Origin: Lumbricus rubellus
Taxonomy: Eukaryota > Annelida > Clitellata > Crassiclitellata > Lumbricidae
NCBI GenBank assembly: GCA_945859605.1
Contig: OX243822.1
Coordinates: 6,019,900 to 6,083,899, forward strand
Reading direction: 5' to 3'
Length of the DNA: 64,000 nucleotides
Shown here: one piece after another, positions 56,805 to 64,000 of the stretch
Position numbering within the stretch: the stretch's first letter is position 1
Layout of the letters: every line of letters begins with the position of its first letter
Notes under the pieces: model-generated
Databases searched by the model: none
What the model was told of the DNA's origin: nothing
The model's input: the letters and a program-made list of their open reading frames with translations, nothing else
Translations under genes and position numbers: made by a program

Positions 56805-57302
56805 GGTAGCAGCAGAGCCGTTTTAACGCCTAGGCACGCGAGGCACGTGCCTAGGGCCCCGCGCAACAGGGGGGCTCCGAGGCGACCAAAAATAATAGAC
56901 TACTTCACATAACAAATGAGCAACATGTTATACGAACTCTGATGTATGTTAAACTAACATTTACTTTACCCGTTTAGTAGGCTACAAATATTGAAGTCTT
57001 AGACAATTCAGGTCAGCATTGCGATAGTTAAGAAATTTGTTAAAATGGCAGCTTAAAATGCTGCCATTGCAATGTAAAAATTCAAAAAAATTTCGGTGGG
57101 GCAGGGGCACATTCCCTCCCCTTGTGCCTCCCCACTCGGCGCTATGCGTTTCAGCGATCGACCGGCATATACTCGTTCTCCGTCTCCCAGAAGCTGAGAA
57201 ACCTGAGGAGGGGAACTAGATGAGACTCATGGGCTAGTTACGTTTAGAATTAGTGTTTGTGCCTAGGGCCCCAAAATTCCTTAAAACGGCCCTGGGTAGC
57301 AG
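56805..57302. mobile_element. hAT-type MITE with 8-bp target duplication and empty site
   Basis: 482 bp (56,813-57,294) flanked by GGTAGCAG at 56,805-56,812 and 57,295-57,302. Ends are inverted: CAGAGCCGTTTTAA and TTAAAACGGCCCTG, with GTGCCTAGGGCCCC repeated just inside both ends. Copy A at about 3,890-3,900 reads straight through with a single target copy, giving a natural empty site. The 8-bp duplication and CAG start fit hAT. No transposase. Confidence 0.9.
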
Positions 57303-58676
57303 GGATCAATTCTGACGAAAGCAAGATCGAAACAATGGCGAATATTTACCGTTTCATCACATCCGAAACAGAAACGATTCGTACTTGCGCAATGCACACG
57401 ATAGTCGTAGCCTAAGTCTATCGTTGGATTATGTCATTGAAGGTGTTGTCGAGCAAGGTTTTTTGTCTGGACATGGCACTTCTGCATAATATATTGTTTC
57501 TATAAATTGTTTCCATAAATTTATATAGCGCCCGTCACAGTGCACACCAACCAGAGAAGAGCCGAGTGCGAGAGACCAAGAGAGAAGAGAAAGTGGTTTT
57601 GAGACAATGAAAAGAGGCACTTGGACGCCCATCAGTTAATAGGGCAGAACGCATCGAATGAGGAAGCTGGTTCAACATTGCATGCTGGGCCAATGAAAGC
57701 AAAGACTTGCTTTTTACTCATGGTTTGAGATCATAGACAGTAGACACGGCTGAAGGTTATTTGCTTAGGCTACCCGTATTCATATGATTTCCGCCTGGCC
57801 TTGCATGTAGCTTCTTGAGCAAATTGCAAAAAATGGGACAGCATACATCATATTGTCGCACCACACAAAAGCTGCTGACTTCGAAGGTAAACAGTGAAGA
57901 TCTGAGGGTCCTCTATCACGAGTGTCTGTCTGGCGTCAGCAATGGGGAGTTGGTGAGGAGGGGGATTCGCTCACGACATCACGGAAAATCCTGGTTTATA
58001 AAAAAACATTGCTGACTTCAGACATTCAATCACGTGTTATTTAATAATTATGATGTATAATTATGGTATAGTTCTAGTGTTGACATTGCCGTAAGATAAG
58101 AGGATTTCGGTCAGGAAACAGTTGTCTAAAACAAATAACATAGCAATAATGTTCGGCAACCAAGTCATTGAATGCAGTAATTACATCAAATGCGTCGAGC
58201 ATGTTGGTTAATACAGGATACCAAAAAATGGACCGCAGGGGCCGCTAGCCAGGATCACCTGCATGAGAGAACTGGGTTGGAACGATGACGTATCAAGGCT
58301 TGCTGTGCACCAATAGATAAATATAGTAGCCTAATTCTGTTCATATAAAACGTATTCACCTGCAGAAAAATGTGGACACTCTTAGAATGAACGTTGCAAA
58401 TTATACTTGAGGAGAAAGCATAGTCAGGGTTCAACTGTTTTGAGTTTATAAAAGAGACAGTCTGAAGTCGAGAACGAGAGAAGGAAATACACAAGTGGCC
58501 AGAGAACTGTGATTTTTGGAAGCACTTCTTGTCTGCTCGAGCAATCAGCTTATCGACGGCCCAGACTCGTCAATAGCTGCGTCGACACCCGACAGGTCAG
58601 AGGTAAGCATAGAAGCATTGTATGGCCTCTTGTGAAGTATCAGGCCAAGACTATTGCCGAGTAAGCTCCTATAGAA

Positions 58677-58868
58677 AAGTTTATGATTTACGCCTTTTAA
58701 AATATTATATTGCAGAGAAACGTTAACAGCACTCAGTTCAAACTTCAAGTTAACAACCGAAAAATTCATATTTTTTTTATACAGACCCTAAATATAGACT
58801 TAAAATTGTAGGTCGCACTTGGGCATTTACCATTTCAAATTGTCTCTAAATTATTTTCTCCATTAAGC
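58677..58868. other. AT-rich segment unique to copy C
   Basis: No match to copy A and no gene. It is the left edge of the 4.5-kb unrelated block. Confidence 0.4.
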
Positions 58869-58897
58869 CATCATCATCATCGTCGTCATCGTCATCG

Positions 58898-58991
<94 letters not shown>

Positions 58992-59574
58992 TGTTATGGC
59001 CGTTACCCTCGTCGCGAACCGGTGGCACCTGTCTCCTCGCCGCCTTCGCATCGATAGGCGTACGAGGGGTGTCGAGCTGGGTCTCTTTCCTCGACCGCGA
59101 CTCCTTCAATTCATGACGGTCGGAGCCGCCCGAGTCGCTCTCTCGCCGATGTCTGCTATCGGTATACCGGGCCGCCAAGGCCCCGTCACTTCCTTCACTA
59201 TCCGGCAAAGACGGTTCTGAGACGGTCGCCCGTGAAAGGGTATAGAGCCCGGAAGCATTGGAGTCCGACTCTGCCTCGTCCGCGACTGCCTGCTGGGCAG
59301 TAACCTGAGCTCCAGGATGGCCTGTGGCGCTCAAATCAGGGTTCCCTCCTTTGCGGGCAGACGACCCACGCTTGGAGCTCCCCTTCACGGCCACGGGCCT
59401 CTTCGTTCGCTTGCCCGACCGCTCAGCTCCCCGTCTTATCATGTTACACGCCACAGCTCGCGTACTCGTGCCACCGACGGGCAACACCGAACTCTGTCTT
59501 ACCTCGCCAGGCCAAAACGCCCGAAACCACGGCCATCCGAGGGGTCCGAGCCCCAAGCCGCGCCAAAATGCCAT
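58846..59574 (-). CDS. Uncharacterised low-complexity frame (Ser/Arg/Gly-rich, poly-Asp)
   Basis: 242 codons. Apart from a hydrophobic first 35 residues it is polar and low-complexity (RRGAERSGKRTKRPVAV, RRESDSGGSDRHELKESRSR) and ends in about 40 Asp encoded by the microsatellite. An internal Met at residue 45 may be the better start. No domain is recognised. It could be a Gag-like N-terminus of a decayed LTR element or simply an open frame in CpG-rich DNA. Confidence 0.2.
58869..58991. repeat. (ATC)n microsatellite
   Basis: About 40 triplets with a few CGTs at the left end. It forms the poly-Asp C-terminal part of the minus-strand frame 58,846-59,574. Confidence 0.98.
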
Positions 59575-62500
59575 ATCAACTTCGAAACCAGGGAATGGAA
59601 AAGACGGACAAAATACTAGGTCGTTGCGTCGACACGCAAACGGCGACCTGACCAGCTGGTACCAAGATCAATTTTACAACGCCCAGTGCGACCAGGTAGT
59701 TGTGTCGATCGGCGGCGGTCGGAGATCTGGACGACCGCCGTCGGGCTTTCGCCAAGTAACCGAGATGCCGAGACGGTCTTCAAAGAAAAGACGGACCGCT
59801 CGCTCTCCCTTAACTCCTCTCTTTCGCCCGCAGGCGATGCACTGTGTGCGGCCTCGCGCCGACTTTGGAAAAGACCAGAAACCGTTTGCCCGTAGGCGAT
59901 TCACTTCACACGGCCAAACTGCCGACTCCGAGGGTGTCCACAAATTCCCTCCTTCAACTCCTGCCTTCTTGCCCGCGGCAAGCCCGCTTCACGCGGCCGT
60001 CAAACCGCTCTCGAGGATGCCCTGAAATTGGCTATCCGTATGCGACGCGCTTCACGCGGTCGAACTGTCGCCTGCCAAGGGGCCTGAAATCGCTCCCCTT
60101 CACTCACTGACTGTTCTCGCCCGTAAGCCACTCACTTGTATGCGGCTTCGCGCCGACTTCGAGATTGTCCTGAAACGTTTGCCTTCGCTCGGTGCACCGT
60201 CACCGGCCAATAGTTCGCTATCGAGAGTGTCCCTGAAATCACTCTGACTCCCGTCTCAGAAAACGGCGACCAGCACCGGTCGAAAACTGACGCGCTTAAA
60301 AGGCCTGGGAGCTAGCAGTGCAATTAGCTAACGCCTAGGACCTAGGGTATCAAATTAGAGGCTGGTAACTGACATTAAATGACGATGACGATGAACGTTA
60401 ACTACCCCGACGGATCGGTTGGCTGCGACCGATACGTTCGTTGCCGGCCTTGTAACCGAGGCGCACCGGCAACGAACCTTACAGGGCCTGTGACAATATT
60501 TTCCCTTAAGCCTCCCTGCTCGTTCAGGGGAGGATAGATGCGGTACGGAACAGGTAACACGGCAGTGCCGACCGCTTGTCGATACGACACTCCGTTGAAA
60601 AGTTATGAATAAATGAAGACCCACAGCGCGTAGCCTCGGGGCACTCTTCCCGGGCCGATACTGATCAGGTCAGGCCTCCAGCGGCGCACCTACTGACAAC
60701 GTTAACTTCGCCCGTCAAGACAAGGGCGTGCGGCGTGAAGGCTGCAGGCACTCAATCGAACCTTCGCCGAAGAAACGAACACACAATGACGAACTCACGA
60801 TGGATTTACGAACAATGCGGGTAACACGGGGAAAGACCGGGTGGCCTTCCTTCGGTAACGGATACAGAAAAGACCGTTAGAGCTGCGGTCGATCTCTCAA
60901 CAGATTATCACTCACACCCTCGTCCTGCACAGTTTGACACCAAGAACGTGCGGATCGGTCAACAGACGGCGAAGCTACCGAGAGAGCGGGGCTCCGTCCG
61001 GCGCTTAGCCTTGAAACTCAGAATCAGATGATATCGCGGAGAAAGACCGGGTGGCCTTCCTAAGCAAATACCAAGAAAACCGTTCTACGGGCGCTCACCG
61101 GGTCTGTGAGATGATTTACACAGCGCCCCTCGCTGGTCAGTTTGACACCAGCCGCTAGTCAATCGGACTCAAACCGACCGAGATATCGACGATCAAAGTT
61201 GACACTCGCTATAGTCGTATTATTAAATATATGTATGTATGCAGCGGTATTCACCAATCGAACAGGATACAACGTTCTTCGATGCGGGCTAGGCCGATAC
61301 GGCGCGCCTACCCTTGTCACTCGATGCGCGGCGTCCGCCCGGAAGGACGAGCCCCTCAAGATGCACTGTTTTCGCGGCGCCGGCCGCTTGACCGCGGCCA
61401 CGATGAAACACTGACTCTGGCTGACACTGAATGAACTAACTCGACACCGTGCAGAAAACTCACCACGCGCGTCGTGCGCTGGAATGGACTCAACCCTTAA
61501 CTCTCGAACACGCCGATATGGCAAGCGATCACCCGACACGGCCCTGCTACTCGGCCGAACAACAGACCAAAGTGTTTAAGGAAAGGTATTCGTAAGGTGC
61601 AGAAATCGTTTTATTATTTATTATTACGAGAGGCTCGGCGACCGGCGCAGTGTGGCCGACCGCCTACGTATACTGAGTAGCGCTGTTTTATGTATCTTCA
61701 GTTTTATTCACGTACTCTCCTGCAGACTCGAGGCGCTGCAGCGTCGCCTTCACAGACCTGTGTAACCGCGCTCAGGGAGGGGTGCTGAAGCCCTCCGACC
61801 GAGACGCGGGTGCGAACCCCGAACGATGTTTCCGATAAACTACAAAGTTCGATTTTCTGAACTGAATAACCACTGGAAAAGTTTGACACAAGAGGAGCGT
61901 GCTCCGAGAGCGAGCACTTCCCCGACTCGGCACTGAGGTATACCCGATCCAAGATTTCGCGAGGCCGTTGAGCACTCTCTTTCTAAAGCCACGGATGAAA
62001 ATAATCAGTTCTCGACTGCCGACAGTGAAGTCGACGGCTGATCGATCGATTCGGAAAGATAAATCGTCGATGGAAAAGGGAATTGACTGCGCTCCGAGAG
62101 CGAGCGCTCCCTCAGACCTGGCGCTGAGGCGTCGCCGACCGAACACTTCACGTACGAGCCCTACTCGCGGCGTCCGTGACCGTGCGGTGCCGAAGCGCAG
62201 CGGTCGGGACGTCCGACGAGTGAATGATGAGTTAACGCTGATATATGTATAATTTCAACGGCCAAGGCCGGTAACCAAGTAACTGTCACACAACGGTAGC
62301 TGATCGAGCAGGGAGGGGCCCAGTCCTTTGCCCTGACGATATTTAGCATGCACCACGGGTAACACGGGTTTTTCTACGGTCGGAGACCGCAGATTCGCGA
62401 ACCGGTATCAAATTTGCCCTCGAACTCTTAACCGAAACAGCTATGACGCAGATGAGCCGAGCTCGCAGCTATCAATACGCCACTGGATACGTTTGGCCGT

Positions 62501-63215
62501 TAACGACGTCGAATACCGAAATATTGAGTGGTCGTCAGCGCGCCGTATATGTATCTGCAAAAGCAGAATCGTACACAGTGTGTCGTTTGCTACCTCTGTA
62601 GACAACTAAGCGGTGCACCGTGTGGCAGGCTCTATTCCACCGATGTTTTAATGCAATTTTATAGATGTAGCTCTCTATATCACGTCATTTACCGATACAC
62701 GTAAAATCGACCGTAATTCGAATAAAATTCATATCTTCGCAGCCGTTCAATATATCGATTCCGGAGAAATTGCAAACTTGTTGCCCGATAATTTATCTGT
62801 CTGATGCACTTTTCAGAATTTCGATATCATTACCCGACGAATTGTCATACGCGCCCAAAGTCAAAAGTTGCTGTGTGCATGTTATACTTTGGCTATAAAA
62901 CACGAATCGGTCTTCCGTAGGAAGAACTCTTCAACGCGAATTTTGTCGTCTTAACGCCTCACGGCAAATTTGTAGCGAAACGATTTAACGATCGAACCGC
63001 ATATACCGCGAATTTCTATCGGCTATAGCTCCGGCGCTATAAGGAATCTCGCGACCCTACCTTGGTCGCCCATGTATTGTCAGTTACCAGCTTATGTTTC
63101 ATATTCGAAAATTCGTCTTGTGGCATTTCCGCCACATCATCATCATCATCATCATCATCATTTAGCCTGTAGCTTAGGGCCCGTGACTGCTCTGCCTATT
63201 TGTCCGGGATTTCTC
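58992..63215. other. GC/CpG-rich block of unknown nature inserted in copy C
   Basis: Interrupts the copy C homology; composition changes sharply from the AT-rich surroundings. Internal features: a degenerate array (59,825-60,252), a hairpin with GTTCGTTGCCGG/CCGGCAACGAAC arms (60,436-60,477), paired blocks with GACCGGGTGGCCTTCCT (60,836 and 61,048) and with CAGTTTGACACCA (60,928 and 61,138), and two blocks with GCTCCGAGAGCGAGC (61,900 and 62,088). On the minus strand at about 63,059-63,076 TGGGCGACCAAGGTAGGG looks like a retroelement primer-binding site preceded by TACA, so this may be the 5' leader of a truncated LTR element. No long coding frame supports that. Confidence 0.35.
59825..60252. 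repeat. Degenerate roughly 100-bp tandem array
   Basis: Four to five diverged units share, in order, CGCCCG-x-AGGCGA, CACTTCAC-x-CGG, CGCCGACT, CGAG-x2-TGTCC and CTGAAA. Starts are near 59,826, 59,888, 59,975, 60,027 and 60,119. Non-coding in appearance. Confidence 0.55.
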
Positions 63216-63224
63216 TCGCCTGTT

Positions 63225-63462
63225 CTGGTTGAACCCCGAAATAAATTCCGTATTTTCTGTGTCGTAATTTAGCCGTGTTTCTGTTACAGCAGGGTCTTCA
63301 GCCGTGTCCTTATAACTACACAGTATAATCCTATATGTTGGGTGGTATCTCGTGCCAGTTGCTGACCGATTATGAGCCGAACGAGGGGGAATTGTCTGGG
63401 CATTGTCTTCCCACCGTAACAAGAAGATGATCCTCTGAACATTTCATCATGTAAGGGTGCGC
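63225..63462. repeat. Segmental duplication, copy C second block
   Basis: Close match to 5,525-5,800. It confirms that the 58,677-63,215 block split an originally continuous copy. An (ATC)n run at 63,136-63,162 lies just before it. Confidence 0.75.
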
Positions 63463-63477
63463 AAAATCATTCGTTTT

Positions 63478-63698
63478 TTTGTATGTGCACTTGTTATAGC
63501 GCCTAGTCAAGCTATCGTTACTCAGAGGTGCTCCCGAATGCAGAGCGGACACTGCATCGGAGTTTCACGCCGAAGCGCTGAGCAAATGTGAGTGAAGGAC
63601 TTGCCCAGGGTCCGTACGCGGTGACTTGAGGTGGATTCAAACCTGCAACCATCCAGCTGCATGCAAGGCGACGAACATAGATCTACCCACTACACCAC
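63478..63698 (-). repeat. tRNA-derived SINE (family 1), near full length
   Basis: On the minus strand: tRNA-like head (GTAGTGGGTAGATCTATG, degenerate B box GGTTTGAATCC), GTACGGACCCTGGGCAAGTC, GTGAAACTCCGATGCAGTG, and tail GGGAGCACCTCTGAGTAACG...AGGCGCTATAACAAGTG. With 16,388-16,605 it defines the family's full layout of about 220 bp. Its head abuts the hAT-like element. Confidence 0.7.
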
Positions 63699-64000
63699 CA
63701 GGGGCGGATCCAAGGGGGGCAATCCGGCCATGGCCCCCCCTTATCGAAAACTGCCATGGGACGTGGCCCCCCCATTTGGTCTGAAATTAGCATTACGAAT
63801 ATGGGTGTAATGGATATTGCCCCCCCCCCCCCCATTCGGGAAATTGTATGGAACGTGCCCCCCCATTCGGTTTTCAAGTTGGGTGACTAAAAAAAAGGTC
63901 ATCAACTTTTTTGACGGATAAATAGGTATGATTTCCCCGAAAAATTTTCGAGATAACTAAAAAAAGTCATCAACTTTTTGGGCGGATGAAAAGTACTTTT
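63699..64000. mobile_element. hAT-like element, left end (runs off window)
   Basis: Starts CAGGGGCGGATCCAAGGGGG, a terminus very common in animal hAT elements, directly inside the SINE head. Subterminal GGGGGGC/GCCCCCCC blocks recur at about 63,714, 63,735, 63,766, 63,822 and 63,858. The repeated AAAAAGGTCATCAACTTTTT and AAAAAGTCATCAACTTTTTG words follow. No transposase is visible before the window ends. Confidence 0.65.

Larger units (their letters stand above)
53985..58676. repeat. Segmental duplication, copy C
   Basis: Direct copy of 610-5,365 at about 53.4 kb distance, interrupted by a 482-bp hAT element (56,813-57,294). Like copy A it has no convincing protein gene. Similarity stops abruptly after GAGTAAGCT near 58,671. 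Confidence 0.8.

Noticed and set aside
59317..60025. Plus-strand frames of 100-233 aa in the CpG-rich block
   Set aside because: Arg/Pro-rich translations of GC-rich repeats overlapping an opposite-strand frame; no domain or codon signal.

Overview
The window looks like intron-poor, repeat-laden nuclear DNA of a marine invertebrate. The evidence is metazoan transposon families (Ty3/Gypsy, Polinton/Maverick, piggyBac, hAT, tRNA-derived SINEs, LINE tails), long ATC microsatellites, frequent TAGGCCTA words, and animal-type ankyrin-repeat proteins fused to a Mab-21/cGAS-like nucleotidyltransferase. An echinoderm or another marine deuterostome or lophotrochozoan is my guess; the phylum cannot be fixed from sequence alone.

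Layout. 1-550: inverted-arm MITE. 610-5,800: copy A of a segmental duplication (copy C at 53,985-58,676 plus 63,225-63,462; a shorter, diverged copy B at 40,430-42,100). 6,123-16,189: a complete, apparently very young Ty3/Gypsy retrotransposon on the minus strand, with 1,355-bp LTRs, a 4-bp target duplication and one 1,654-codon Gag-Pol ORF. 16,927-37,082: an ankyrin/cGAS-like gene (gene 1) split by a 16,154-bp Polinton at 18,265-34,418, which has 482-bp inverted repeats and a 6-bp TCTCAA target duplication. 37,270-38,966 and 43,919-44,959: two piggyBac-like elements in TTAA sites. 38,970-47,700: SINEs, LINE tails, MITEs, microsatellites and a decayed 3' remnant of the same gene family. 47,780-51,721: the intact paralogue (gene 2, 1,313 aa), followed by another 3' remnant. 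58,680-63,215: a GC-rich block of unknown nature interrupting copy C. 63,699-end: the start of a hAT-like element.

The Polinton carries the expected virus-like gene set. On the plus strand are a protein-primed DNA polymerase B (frame broken near its C-terminus), an HNH-type nuclease, an adenain-like protease and two tandem fibre-like genes. On the minus strand are the major capsid protein, a pVI-like basic protein, a conserved 302-aa protein, a membrane protein, a dUTPase-like protein, a glycine-rich hydrophobic protein, the minor capsid protein and the packaging ATPase. On the plus strand again are a phospholipase-A2-like protein and a chromodomain integrase, which appears damaged. Each inverted repeat holds a 105-codon ORF whose leader and SAP-like motif resemble the start of the polymerase gene.

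The main observations are these. The Polinton sits exactly on a codon boundary of a putative innate-immune nucleotidyltransferase gene, and both flanking halves remain open and in register. Its terminal repeat supplies an in-frame ATG to the downstream half. Copy A of the segmental duplication has gained four near-perfect palindromes and an expanded 83-bp array that copy C lacks. The SINE and LINE families share a 3' tail.
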